Below are positions 33,921 to 46,079 of a stretch of DNA of 64,000 nucleotides, piece by piece. How positions within the stretch are numbered: the stretch's first letter is position 1; each line of letters starts with the position of its first letter. A program made the translations under genes and the position numbers. Location of the stretch: the NCBI RefSeq assembly GCF_933775445.1, contig NC_065873.1:9362001-9426000 (forward strand), in the 5' to 3' direction. The notes below the pieces were generated by a model that was given only the letters and a program-made list of their open reading frames with translations, did no database searches and was not told where the DNA came from. The DNA is from Argentina anserina. Its lineage: Eukaryota > Streptophyta > Magnoliopsida > Rosales > Rosaceae.

Positions 33921-36610
33921 TAGGGGTGTTAATCGGTTTGAATGGTTCGGTTTATAGGTGATACCGAACACCAAACCGTTCTATTTATTCGGTTTAATTC
34001 GGTTTGGTTTTTCACTTTTTAAAAAAAAACCAATTGTGTTCGGTTTGGTTCGGTTTGGTTTTTCTCTGGTTTATATCGGTTTTTCTTTCGGTTATTTTGT
34101 AAAGAAAATCGGAGTTTCTTTCCTTGTCTACCTACTTGATTCTTAACGAAATAAAAAGAACATGCGGACAGATTTGCAAAATTCTATTTACAAGATATAG
34201 TTGTTTCACAAATGCATACAATTGCAAAAAGTCACTAAACAAGTTATACCACATTAGTAGGCATGTTGTCGTTCCAATATCTAAAATTCAAAATATTAAA
34301 TTTTGACCGTCAGATGTGATCAGCATATTTAAATAAGGATATGGTAAAAAATTCATCTAATGTTGATAATATTTAGGTCTCGATCGATGTGGTCAACATT
34401 AACTTAATTTCATCTAATTAAGTGAATTTGTTCTTACCCCCTCCTTCTTGACTAGTTTTGGTGGATTTTTTCATGCACACACTCTCACATATATGTGATG
34501 TAGCAGCTCGTGTAAAATTTTCAAAAATTTTACGTTCCAGGGATAAGGCTACCCATAGGGGATAATAAGCGTATAAAGGGTTGACCGCCTCGATCGGGAC
34601 ACAAACGTTATCGAAAATATGTGATTTTTTTACCATAACCATATTTCACAATACGTAACGCATCATGCGGACATATTTGCAAAAATCTATTTATAATATA
34701 TAGTTGCTTCACAAATGCATACATTTGCAAAAAGCCACTAAACAAGTTATACCACATTAGTAGGCATGTTGTGGTTCCAATGTCTAAAATTCAAAATATT
34801 AAATTTTGACCGTCAGATGTGATCAGCATATTTAAATAAGGATATGGTAAAAAATTCATCTAATGTTGATAATATTTGGGTCTCGATCGATGTGGTCAAC
34901 ATTAACTTAATTTCATCTAATTAAGTGAATTTGTTCTTACCCCCTCCTTCTTGACTAGTTTTGGTGGATTTTTTCATGCACACACTCTCACATATATGTG
35001 ATGTAGCAGCTAGTGTAAAATTTTCGAAAATTTTACGTTCCATGGATAAGGCCACCCATAGGTGATAATAAGCGTAAAAAGGGTTGACCGTCTCGATCGG
35101 GACACAAACGTTATCGAAAATATGTGATTTTTTTACCATAACCATATTTCACTATACGTAACGCATCATGCGGACAAATTTGCAAAATTCTATTTATAAG
35201 ATATAGTTGCTTCACAACTGCATACATTTGCAATAAGACCACTAAACAAGTTATACCACATTAGTAGACATGTTGTGGTTCCAATATCTAAAATTCAAAT
35301 TATGAAATTTCGACCGTCGGATATGATCAGCATATATAAATACAGATATGGTAAAAAATTCACCGAATTGTGATAAAGTTTGGGTCTCGATCGATGTGGT
35401 CAACATTAACTTAATTTCATCTAATTAAGTGAATTTGTTCTTACCCCCTCCTTCTTGACTAGTTTTGGTGGATTTTTTCATGCACACACTCTCACATATA
35501 TGTGATGTAGCAGCTCGTGTAAAATTTTCAAAAATTTTACGTTCCAGGGATAAGGCTACCTATAGGGGATAATAAGCGTAAAAAGGGTTGACCGCCTCGA
35601 TCGGGACACAAACGTTATCGAAAATATGTGATTTTTTTACTATAACCATATGTCACTATACGTAACGCATTATGTGGAAAAATTTGCAAAATTCTATTTA
35701 TAAGATATAGTTGCTTCACAACTGCATACATTTGCAAAAAGACCACTAAACAAGTTATACCACATTAGTAGACATGTTGTGGTTCCAATATATAAAATTC
35801 AAATTATGAAATTTCGACCGTCGGATGTGATCAGCATATATAAATACAAATATGGTAAAAAATTCACCGAATTTTGATAAAGTTTGGGTCTCGATCGATG
35901 TGGTCAACATTAACTTAATTTCATCTAATTAAGTGAATTTGTTCTTACCCCCTCCTTCTTGACTAGTTTTGGTGGATTTTTTCATGCACACACTCTCACA
36001 TATATGTGATGTAGCAGCTCATGTAAAATTTTCAAAAATTTTACGTTCCAGGGATAAGGCTACCTATAGGGGATAATAAGCGTAAAAAGGGTTGACCGCC
36101 TCGATCGGGACACAAACGTTATCGAAAATATGTGATTTTTTTACTATAACCATATTTCACTATACGTAACGCATCATGCGGACAAATTTGCAAAATTCTA
36201 TTTATAAGATATAGTTGCTTCACAACTGCATACATTTGCAAAAAGACCACTAAACAAGTTATACCACATTAGTAGACATGTTGTGGTTCCAATATCTAAA
36301 ATTCAAATTATGAAATTTCGACCGTCGGATGTGATCAGCATATATAAATACAGATATGGTAAAAAATTCATCAAATTTTGATAAAGTTTGGGTCTCGATC
36401 GATAACATATTTAATTATGTATATTAAAAATATCTATAAATAATATAATTTCTTTATAATATATATATATATTCGGTTTTTCGGTTCGGTTTCGGTTTGG
36501 TGCGGTTTTTTTGCGGTTTGGTGCGGTTTTTTTTTTCTTCGGTTTTTTCGGTTATGATTCGGTTATGGTTCGGTTTTTTTTCGGTTTTCGGTTTTCAATT
36601 AACACCCCTA
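33921..36610. mobile_element. Non-autonomous hAT-type DNA transposon
   Basis: 2690 bp with perfect 13-bp terminal inverted repeats TAGGGGTGTTAAT / ATTAACACCCCTA and an exact 8-bp target duplication CTTTGTAA at 33913-33920 and 36611-36618. Both traits are typical of hAT superfamily elements. The subterminal regions (33930-34115 and 36470-36595) are made of many CGGTTTGG / CGGTTTT repeats. No transposase frame exists, so movement would need a transposase in trans. The middle is almost entirely the 504-bp tandem array. It sits in the leader of the family 2 gypsy element and is younger than it. Confidence 0.93.
34162..36402. repeat. 504-bp tandem array, about 4.5 units, inside the hAT element
   Basis: Units begin at about 34162, 34664, 35168, 35672 and 36176 (start ATGCGGACA-like; the block GATCAGCATAT recurs every 503-504 bp). 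The fifth unit stops after TCGATCGAT near 36402. Units 3-5 resemble each other more than units 1-2 (for example TATGAAATTTCGACCGTCGG versus ATTAAATTTTGACCGTCAG). Each full unit has a perfect inverted repeat GTAAAATTTT / AAAATTTTAC around a 2-bp loop, except single changes. No conserved protein is encoded. Confidence 0.93.
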
Positions 36611-36651
36611 CTTTGTAAAGATACTAATATGTGTTCTTTTCAGGCTAATGA

Positions 36652-39166
36652 ATGTCCAAGATTAGTGGTTGGTCTGAAGAGATTAGTGCACGCCTGAAAA
36701 GAATTCAGCCTCAAGCTCAGTTTGATAACATTTCCATTGAATCAGATTCATTTCACGAAGAAAGAGAGTTTGGGTCCATTTCGCCATTTCCAAGTGCATC
36801 CAGTTGTAGTGAGCTCAATCCTTTGTTCTTTGAGGATCCATAGTTAGAATTGTTGACAAGCCCATTTCCATTGGCCCAGTTGAATTTCGATCTACCTGAT
36901 CCAGAACTTGAAGTTCAAGTTCCAGTTCAAGAAGAAGTAATGACATCGATTAGAGAACAAAATGGTCAAGTTGAAGGAGCAGTTGGTGGGACATCGCCCT
37001 CTAACATTGCGTATCCTGTCACAGAGGAGGGCAAGACTAGTGATTTAGTTTTGAAGAGTGGATTTCTGCACCATTTGCCCAAGTTTCATGGACTTTCTGG
37101 TGAAGATCCTAATCAACATCTCACCATGTTCCAGTTCAACTATGAGACTATATGTCCTAGAGGAGCAGACATTCAGATTGTGAAGATGAGAGCGTTTCCT
37201 TACTCATTGGAGGACCGTGCTCAGAAATGGTTGTTTGAGGTGCCAGCTGGTAGGATCACATATTAGACTACCATGGTGAATGAATTCTTGTCTAAATATT
37301 TCCCATCTTCAAGAGTTACTCACATAAGCAAGCAGATCACTGGTATCAAGCAAGGGCAGAATGAGTCATTTTATAACTACTATGAGAGATTCAAGTCTCC
37401 TGTAGCATCATGTCCAGCTCATGGCATTAGGGAAGGTCTACTGCTTTAGTACTTTTATTAAGGCTTTCTAGAAATGGAAAGAGAGTTCATTGATTCAGCT
37501 GCTGGTGGTTCGTTTTTTGGACAAGAGCAATGTAGTGGCAAAAGATCTTTTAGAGAAGAGAGCAATGTAAAACCAACAAGTTGGGACATCTGCAAGTGCT
37601 ACACGGCAGGTGCATGAGACTCACTCTAGTTCGAACTCTGCTCTAGAGGACAACCTTGACAAGTTGTCCAAGATGATGAGCCATTTCATGAAGACTAGTG
37701 GAGCTCAAGTTTGTGGAATATGTACAGAGGGGCACCCTACTGATCAGTATCCTCAAGTTGCTTCTAGTGGAGGGTATGAGGAAGTCAATTCCCTTGGTTA
37801 TCAAGGAGGTCAGAGGTATAATCCATTTTCAAACACCTACAATCCTGGCCTACGTGATCATCCTAACTTTCGGTGGTCCAACAATGAGAATGTATTAAGG
37901 CCACATCAGAATGCTATGCAATTTGGGCCTCGTCCGGCTGGTTTGTTTAGACCACAAGATCCACTACTCAATGTTCCACCTCCAAACATGGTTGTTGCTC
38001 CTAATTATGATGAAAAGTTGAAATCTTTAGCTGATGGGCAAAGTCAGTTGAACACTGTAACTCAAACTTTGGTAGTGGGTCAACAAGCGAATAACAAGGA
38101 TGTTGCGGAGCTTAAAACGCATATGGGCCAGGTAGTGGAGTTCATTGGCCATTTTTTTGAGCAAGGGAAGCTGCTAAGTGGTGTCATACCTAACCCTAGA
38201 AATAAGCAAGCCCAAGCTATCATGACAAGGAATGGACTCGAGCTTAAGGAGAGACCTAGTGTTGCAAAGAAGCCCCACACGGCCCATGTTGATCTTGAGC
38301 AAGGAAGTGACAAAATTGCAATGGAATTGGAGAAAGATCCAACTACCTCCAAGAAGGAGATGGTGTCGTCCCATGGTGCACCTAAAGGTACAATTTCTAA
38401 CTCAAGTGATTTAGTTAAAACTAATCATGTTTCGTGTGTACTTTTCCTTTCTAGGTTTGCAAAAAGCAAGAATGATAAATCTGATGAGGGAGTGTTGGAA
38501 GTCTTTAGAAAGGTGGAAGTTAACCTTCCATTATTGGAATGCATCAATCAAATTCCCAAGTCGAAATTTCTAAAGGAGCTTTGCATTTCAAGAAGAAAAA
38601 CTAGGGAGAAGAAGGTAGTGAAGATGAACGAGACAGTTTCAACTGTCATCCAAAGGAAGCTACCCCCTAAGATGAAGGACCCGAGAAGTTTCTCTGTCCC
38701 ATGTAAAATTGGTAACACGTTATTCGAAAATTTTATGCTAGATCTAGGTGCTTCAATAAATGTTATGCCATATAATGTTTATTAATCTCTAGGATTAAGA
38801 CCTTTGAAGAATGATAATGTGATTATTCAATTAGCTGATCGATCTAACAACTACCCTAAGGGGTATGTTGAGGATGTCCTTGTGCTAGTCAGTCACGTGA
38901 TTTTTCCTGCAGATTTTTATGTGCTAGATATGGAGGTATCACCCTTGGAGACAACTCCACTGCTTTTGGGGAGACCATTCATGAGGACTGCTAGGACATG
39001 CATCGATGTAGCAAATGGGAGCTTATCAATGGAATTTGATGGAGATGTTATCAGCTTCAACGTTTTTGAGGCTATGAAATACCCAGTTCCTGAACTTAAC
39101 TCGTGCTTTTCTATTGATGTTGTTGATTCTATTGCACAGGTTATGTCAGAAACTTTGGAAGCATAG
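36652..39166 (+). pseudogene. Family 2 gag and protease, broken
   Basis: Starts at ATG 36652 (MSKISGWSEEISARLKRI). The gag core around 37030-37420 includes HLPKFHGLSGEDPNQHL and DRAQKWLFEVPAGRITY. Stops occur at 36841, 37264, about 37447 and others. An extra T near 37515 shifts the frame to the long frame 37610-38785. The zinc knuckle CGICTEGHPTDQY has lost its last Cys (Tyr instead). The protease block LDLGASINVMPYNVY is followed by a stop at 38783, then continues (PLLLGRPFMRTARTCIDV) to a stop at 39164. It is non-functional. Confidence 0.88.
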
Positions 39167-40440
39167 AATTAGCTATGGAGCAAGGGGTTGGATTACAAGC
39201 ATGGGGACCGTGTACCAAGAGAGGAGTGGGCTGATCTTGAGCCCAAGATTTTCAAAATGCTTTGTGAGCTTGAAGGTCAACCGTACAAAAGGTATCTCTC
39301 TTTCTTGTCAATTCCCATTTCCATTAACAAATAGTTACCATATGTGGTTTAGGCCCCAAAGTTAGATTTGAAGGAGCTTCCAGATCATTTGAAGTATGTG
39401 TATCTTGGAAAGAATGATACTCTACTAGTTATTATGTCATCAACGCTGAGTGAGCAGTAGGAAGCTAGATTGATTGATGTGCTTAAGAGGAACAAGACCG
39501 CTATTTGATGGACTTTGACGGATATCAAGGGAATAAGCCCTATAACTTGTGTTCATAGGATACTATTGGAAGATGGCGCCAAGCCTACACGTGATGCTCA
39601 GAGGAGGTTGCACCCACCAATGATGAAAATTGTGAAAGATGAGGTGATCAAGCTGCTTGATTGTGGAGTGATCTATCCTATCTCGGACAGTCTGTGTATT
39701 TCACCAATGCAAGTTGTGCCTAAGAAGAGTGGGATAACTGTTGTGAAAAATGAGGCGAATGATTTAGTACCCCAGAGGTTGGTGACCGGTCATAGGATGT
39801 GTACTGATTATAGGAATCTGAATGCTACAACACGCAATGATCACGTTCCTTTGCCGTTCATGGACCAGATGTTGGAGAGATTAGCCGGGCACGAGTTCTT
39901 TTGTTTTCTAGATGGGTATAGTGGCTACAACCAAATATGCATTCATCCGGAAGATCAAGAGAAGACGACATTTACATGTCCATTTGGCACTTTTGCCTAT
40001 CAACGCATGCCCTTTGGGTTGTGCAATGCACCAGGTACATTTCAGCGATGTATGCTTGCTATTTTCTCTGACTTTATCGAAAATATCATTGAGGCCTTTA
40101 TGGATGATTTTAGTGTTTATTTTAAAGACTTTGATGCATGTTTAGAGAATTTAGAGTTAATCTTGAAAAGGTGTGTAGAAACTAACCTTGTGCTTAATTG
40201 GGACAAATGCCATTTCATGGTTAATCAAGGGATAGTTTTAGGACATATTGTATCTGCCAAGGGTATTGAGGTAGACAAAGCTAAGGTTGATATTGTGCAT
40301 CACTTACCCTCTCCCACAACTGTGAGAAAGGTTCGTTCTTTCCTTGGTCATGCAGGATTTATAGGAGATTCATTAATGATTTTTCCATGGTGGCGAGACC
40401 TATGTGTACCCTACTGCAGAAGGAAATTCCGTTCATATGG
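39167..40440 (+). pseudogene. Family 2 reverse transcriptase, broken and truncated
   Basis: After a short stop-containing linker, a 339-codon frame (39515-40534) holds reverse transcriptase: ITCVHRILLEDGAKPT, FFCFLDGYSGYNQI, PFGLCNAPGTFQRCM and the FMDD box in EAFMDDFSVY. Just after RSFLGHAGF (about 40360) a 1-bp loss shifts the frame. Similarity ends at about 40440, where LTR-derived sequence begins. The rest of this pol copy is missing. Confidence 0.88.
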
Positions 40441-40444
40441 CTTT

Positions 40445-40703
40445 TATTTAGAATTAGAATTGAAATGGACTAAGAAGAATCGAAAATTGTTGCTGCCTAT
40501 TATTTGTTTTATGCGTGTCATACATGTTTCTTGAGTAGAATTCGTCTTTTGGTTATGTGATGAGTGGTAGATCAATTGTATATAAGTAATTTATGATTTA
40601 TTTTAAGTAATAGTTTAGAATCCAAATCAAATCCCCCAATAACATGATAAGTTTTGAGTCCCCTTTGATTCCCCGGACTGAACGATCCCTGCTTATTCTA
40701 TAG
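40445..40703 (+). repeat. Family 2 LTR fragment embedded in pol
   Basis: Matches the LTR interior 33085-33346 and 45690-45945, with shared blocks such as AATCCCCCAATAACATGATAAG and the 'gattccccggactgaacgatccctgcttattctata' segment. It lies between two pol pieces on the same strand and lacks LTR termini. Confidence 0.88.
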
Positions 40704-40705
40704 AT

Positions 40706-42360
40706 GAAGGAATTGAGATTGATAAGTCTAAAATAGATCTTGTGCCATCACTTACCCCTCCCTATAACTATGAGGGATGTTCGATCATTTCTTGAACATG
40801 CAGGGTTCTATGGTCGGTCTATCAAGGACTTTTCCAAGATTGCGAGACCATTGAGTCCATTGCTTCAAAAGGATGTTTCCTTTCAATTTGATGATGATTG
40901 CAAGCACGCATTGGAGACATTGAAGAAGCTCTTGACGTCGGCCCCAATCATGCCACCGCCGAATTGGTTCTTGCCATTTGAGTTGATCTTTGATGCCACA
41001 AATTATGCAGTTGGAGCTGTGCTAGAGCAGAGGAAGGATAAGCAGCCCTACGCCATCTATTATGCTTCACAAACGCTCAATGATGCTCAACAGAACTACA
41101 CCACAACCGAAAAAGAACTTCTTGCCATGATCTTTGCTTCAGATAAGTTTCGTTCTAACTTCAATCCAAAGTTATTGTTTACACTGACCATGCAGCTTTG
41201 AAGTACTTAATAACGAAGAAGGATGCCAAACCGAGATTGATTCATTGGATTCTCTTACTCCAAGAGTTTGATATCGAAATCAAGGACAAGAAGGGAAGTG
41301 ACAACGTTGTGGCAGACCATTTGAGCCATTTAGTGAGAGATGTGAAACCCCTGCCCATTCAAGAGAGTTTTCCGGACGAGCAACTCTTTCTAGTTGAGGT
41401 AAGTGAGCTATGGTATGCAGATATTGTGAACTATCTTGTTTCTGAGCAATTTCCGGATACCTTATCGCATGCTCAAAAGAATAGACTTAAAGCTTTAGCT
41501 AAGCATTACATTTGGGATGAACCATACTTTTGGAAACATTGTGTTGATCAAATCATTAGGAGGTACGTCCTTGAATTTGAACATCATTTTATACTTACCT
41601 TTTGTCATTCTGAGTATGGTGGAGGACATTTTGGTTCACGTAAGACTGCTCTTAAGGTATTAGAATGTGGTTTCTTTTGGCCTATGATTTTCAAAGATGC
41701 ATATCATTTTTGCATGACTTGTGATAGATGCCAACGCATGGGAAACTTAGGATCTAGGGATCAAATGCCTATGACACCGATTATACATGTTGAAATATTT
41801 GATTGTTGGGGTATTGATTTCATGGGACATTTTCCTAGCTCTAATGGTTTCTTGTACATACTCGTTTGTGTTGACTATGTTTCGAAATGGGTGGAAGAAA
41901 AGGCCACCCGGACTAATGATTCTCGAGTTGTTGCACATTTCCTTCGTTCTAACATTTTCTCTAGGTTTGGTATGCCAAGAGTGATCATTAGTGATGGAGG
42001 ATCTCATTTTTGCAACCGGACCATTGAGGCGTTTTTGAGGAAGTATGGTATCAAGCATAAGGTTTCTACGCCTTATCACCCCCAAACAAGTGGACAAGTA
42101 GAGCTATCTAATCGAGAGATGATGATAATTTTAGAGAAATCAGTTGGACCATCACGCACTGATTGGTCTCAACGATTGGATCATGCTCTTTGGGCTTATA
42201 GAACCGCATACAAGACTCCTCTTGGAATGTCACTGTTTTGATTAGTCTATGGCAAGGCGTGCCATCTACCTGTGGAGCTTGAGCATCGTGCATGGTGGCT
42301 GTGAAATTTTTTAACATGGACATTGACGAGACCGGTTTACATAGGAAATTGTAATTGCCT
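40706..42360 (+). pseudogene. Family 1-like pol cassette: RT end, RNase H, integrase
   Basis: Begins again in the reverse transcriptase tail (about GIEIDKSKIDL), repeating a part already present at 40230-40350. Then come RNase H (FDATNYAVGAVLEQ), a 4-bp loss near 41160 shifting frame, and a 347-codon frame 41198-42241. That frame holds the HHCC finger ([30 protein letters not shown]) and the integrase core with D in [11 protein letters not shown] in ISDGGSHF and E in [13 protein letters not shown] at 42239-42241 replaces the CGA seen in the minus-strand copy. Similarity ends near 42360. It resembles the family 1 pol far more than the family 2 gag-RT upstream. Confidence 0.88.
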
Positions 42361-44144
42361 TAAAAAGAAGTGCAGAGTCTAGGCTAAAGGACTATAAAAG
42401 TTAAGCGCTGCATAGGAGACAACCCATTTCAACCGTACCTGTGGAGGAGTCATCAACGGGAGTTTGAATTTTCTAATCCCTTCACTCTTATGGTTGAATT
42501 ATATACGTGTTGATGTGTGATCTTATTCTATACTTAAGAATTACATTCTTACTTTTGAGCTTACATTGAGGACAATGTAATTTTCTAAGTGTGGGTAGGT
42601 TTACAAGTTTTCTTTGTGTTTGTTTGTTTCTGTTAAAAAAACAAAAACAAACAAAAATGAAAAAATTGAAAAAAAAAGTAAAGTTTTTGCTTTATTTGAG
42701 TCAGTTGAGTCTTAGGATGCCCCTAAAGTCTAGGATGATTATGTCTCTAAATGCATAGATGATGGTTTTGCATTCTATAAGAATTGAATTGTAAGTTTCG
42801 TTGATAATGTCGATTTGGTATGAACATGTGAGATGTTGATATGGCATACATGTTTGGTTAATCTGAAGTCCATAACAACCTCTGAGTTTTTGAGCCTATA
42901 TATGCTTTCTTCATGAGATAAAATATGAATTTTCGTGGTTGTTTTTGAACCTCATTATTCTTTGTAAATTTCAATGACTATGTGCCATAGCTTTTAATGG
43001 ACTCTAGAATTTACTAGAACTCACTTTTGTGATTGTTGAAACTTTTAAGTCATAAAATGCTATGATTTTGAAAGGGATTTATGGATCATTTTTAGGAGTA
43101 CCACCACTTTAGCCAAACAGCCATGTATCCCTATATGTGCCCTGTTTGGGACCCCTTTAGTTGAACCCCATTTGAGCGTACATTGAGCATTTTCTTCATC
43201 ACCTATATATCTCCATGCTTAGTATAGTTACCTCTACCTTATCCTATAGACTTGGCAAAACTCTTGTTGAGATGATGTTGTGGTGATGCATGAAATAAGT
43301 GTGGGGTGGAAGACATAAAAAAAATATGAACAAGCTTTTAAGCAAATGCCGAAAAAAAATGAATGAAAAAGAAAAGAAAAATTATGAGTTCGGCAATACG
43401 AGAACAAGAAAAGAAAATATGTTGTCTTCCATTTGTGATTTGGAGTTGATTTGAAATTGAAGGTCTAAAAATGTGCATTTGATCATGTTCACTTTGTTGT
43501 TAAAATGATGATTGGGCCCAACTTGTTATATTTGGCCATTGATGGTGTATGGTGTGATAAGGATGGTGATTATTCTGCTAAGTCTATAGGATTACCTTTG
43601 TAATTCCTCGATATTCCATGCCTTTAGCTAAGCCTAAACATTCACCTTGTAAAATGATCCTAATGATTCTTAAAATGAGCAAATCTTGGTTTGTGGAGAT
43701 GATCACAAGAGTTGAGCATATGGTTTTGGTCCATTTGTGCACTTAGTTGTTAAATGAGGTTTTCCTAATGTTATTCACAAAGTGCTTTCATTTGATGAAA
43801 TATGCAAGCTATTTGTTGCCTTACTATCTATTCTCTTGCATATACTTGTGTGTGAAATATAGCCATCAACCTAAGAGAAAAGAATAGAGTATGCCTTCTG
43901 AGGAGGATTGGATTAACTAAACATGTTCACATGCTTATTTTCTCATTTCTCACTTATTCATACTTTGAAGCATGTTTATGAAACTTGGAATCTATATGCT
44001 TACATTCAAATGCTAAAACTTGAAAGCTATGTATTTTGAGATTCAGAGACAATCACTCAGGCGCAATAGTGTATTTGTATTTTTTAGAGTCTTTGTTTTG
44101 TTTAGTTTTGCTAAGGGACTAGCAAAAGCCAAGTGTGGGGTAGT
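42361..44144 (+). other. Family 2 3' non-coding region
   Basis: Contains the post-pol motif GTTAAGCGCTGCATAGGAG near 42399, TTGAGGACAATGTAATTTTC near 42566, and a block at 42970-43270 shared with family 1. Low-complexity AAAAAATGAA-type DNA lies near 43315-43410. It ends in the purine tract CCAAGTGTGGGGTAGT before the LTR. No envelope-like or other frame is kept open. Confidence 0.75.
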
Positions 44145-45997
44145 TGATAGATGCACTTTGTGCGACGTTCTTAACATGTTTTTATCTCCATTTGTACTTT
44201 ACTTAGCCCTTATTATTGTAGTGTTGAGTCATTGAGTCGAGTTAGGAGTCTAGGGTGACGTTGGTTGCATTTTGGTGATAAAACGGGTATAAAATGCAGA
44301 AATTGTCGAGAGTACTATAGAGTAGTATTCCTTGTCGAACTAGGAAACCTAGTTAGGTTAGGATTTTTATTATTCGACATTTCTGTAACATTTGTGATTT
44401 ATATTAATTATTTTCTTTCCTTATTTTCAGAATTAAATGTGAGATAATGACTTGGAAATTATGGAAAGAAAGAGAACAAGAATGAAACAAAAGGAGAAAA
44501 AGGAAAGAAGTAATTTAGTTTCTAAATAAGATGAAAAGGAAGAAGTATGCAGCTTCAAAGGAGGGAAGATTCATCCGGCAATTAAAAGGAAAAAAAGAAG
44601 AAAATAAGGAAACAAAAGGAGAAAAAGGAAAGAAGTAATTTAGTTTCTGAATGAGATGAAAAAGAAGATGTAGTCTCAAAAGAAGGAAGGTTCATCCGGC
44701 TATTAAAAGGAAAGAAGAAGAAAAGAAGGAAACAAAAGAAGAAAAAGGAGGGAGAGAACTAAGAGAAAATTCTGAAGAATGCATGTGGCCTAAAATAAGG
44801 AAGACTGCATGTGACCAACAAAGATGATCATCATTCAATAGAGAAGGAAAGAAAAGAAGAAAAAGGAAACAGAGAATCAGCCCATTACCATGCAGCCCCT
44901 CTCACTTATTCCTCTATAAATAGCATGTCATTCCTACACATTGGTATCACCATTCTCTCACAAACACCGCCGAATTGCTGCCCAAATACATCCAGGAAAT
45001 TCAAGCCAAAAACCTTCATCCATCACCACAAAACCGTGCTCATCTTCCTCCTCTTCCAATTCGAATTCATCCTTGCTTCATCCTAGAAGATTTCTAATGT
45101 GTGATTCATCCATGGCTTGTAATTTTTATTTAGGTGTTCTGCAATTTTCGAATTTATTGTATGAATTCTTGAATGTTGTTTTTGGTTTCATATATGAACA
45201 ACATAAATTCAGACTTCTTTGGTTTTATGTGTTGATTGTATGAACTGTTGAATATGTGTTTATGACGTGTGTAGCATATATGGGCAGTAGGATTTTTGAA
45301 ATTAATTTAGGTTTTATTTCAATTAATTCCTTGAATTTGTACATCTAAATCAATGCTTGAGGAAGCCAAGGCCATGGTTCTCCTAGGGTTGCGATTTAAT
45401 TCACCAAAGTGTTCATTGATTGAATATGCGCATCGTGTTTCAATTATTGATACTTGTTTAGGGTTGTGATAGTTCTAGGAATTTGCATGCTTAATCAAGA
45501 TGAGTGACGCCATGCTTGCTTACATGTCTCCAATTCGACTTAATGTGCTTATGTGCTACTTTGTTGTTTAACTAGAATGCTTCGTTATGTTGAACTCTTT
45601 TTAGCATATGTTTAGGATTGAACGCTTCGTTGATTCTAAATAATTAAGAAGTCTTAACGATTAGATGAACCGCTTCGGACTCTAATTAGAATTAGAATTG
45701 AAATAGACTAAGAAGAATTGAAAATACTTGCTGCATATATGTTGTTCTATACGTGTTATACATGTTTCTTGAGTAGAATTCGTGTTTTGGTTATGTGATG
45801 AATGGATGATCAATTGTATATAGGTAATTTAGGATTTATTTTAAGTTGTAGTTTTAGAATCCAAATCAAATCCCCCAATAACATGATAAGTGTTGAGGCC
45901 CTTTTGATTCCCCGGACTGAAGGATCCCTGCTTATTAAATACTAACGATGATGTCTTTCAGGGTATTTTATAGATGTTCTAACAAAACGCTCTATCA
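44145..45997 (+). repeat. Family 2 LTR, right copy
   Basis: 1853 bp, TGATAGATGCACTTTGTGC to CGCTCTATCA. TATA-type CTCTATAAATAGCATG near 44913. It contains a purine-rich, internally repetitive segment (about 44460-44770, GAAACAAAAGGAGAAAAAGG twice) absent from the left copy. Confidence 0.85.
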
Positions 45998-46079
45998 GTG
46001 TTGGATTCTAAAACAAAGTTGGAGATGGATTTCCAAGGTGTATATGAAGATATTTTCATGCATATAAATCAAAATTATT

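Larger units (their letters stand above)
33395..36651 (+). other. Family 2 leader carrying the hAT insertion
   Basis: Untranslated leader between LTR and gag. 33436-33560 resembles the family 1 leader (cttaggccgcacgtccacc). A purine-rich stretch lies at 33780-33830. The hAT element occupies 33921-36610. After it the leader ends in TTCTTTTCAGGCTAATGA before the gag ATG at 36652, which looks like a 3' splice site. Confidence 0.65.
31391..45997 (+). mobile_element. Gypsy element of family 2, mosaic
   Basis: Bounded by two LTRs starting TGATAGGAGAAC and TGATAGATGC and ending CTCTATCA. The order is leader, gag, protease, RT, an LTR fragment, a second RT end with RNase H and integrase, 3' non-coding region. 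The flanking five bases (ACATG left, GTGTT right) do not match. Its interior combines family 2 gag-RT with a family 1-like pol block. The whole may have arisen by recombination between elements rather than a single insertion. Confidence 0.8.

Noticed and set aside
34418..35145. Two nearly identical 74-codon minus-strand frames (34642-34418 and 35145-34921)
   Set aside because: They recur only because the 504-bp unit recurs. The start or frame is lost in the later units and nothing resembles a known protein.
31386..46002. Target duplication around the family 2 element
   Set aside because: Left ACATG and right GTGTT do not match under any reasonable shift, so a simple single insertion is not supported.
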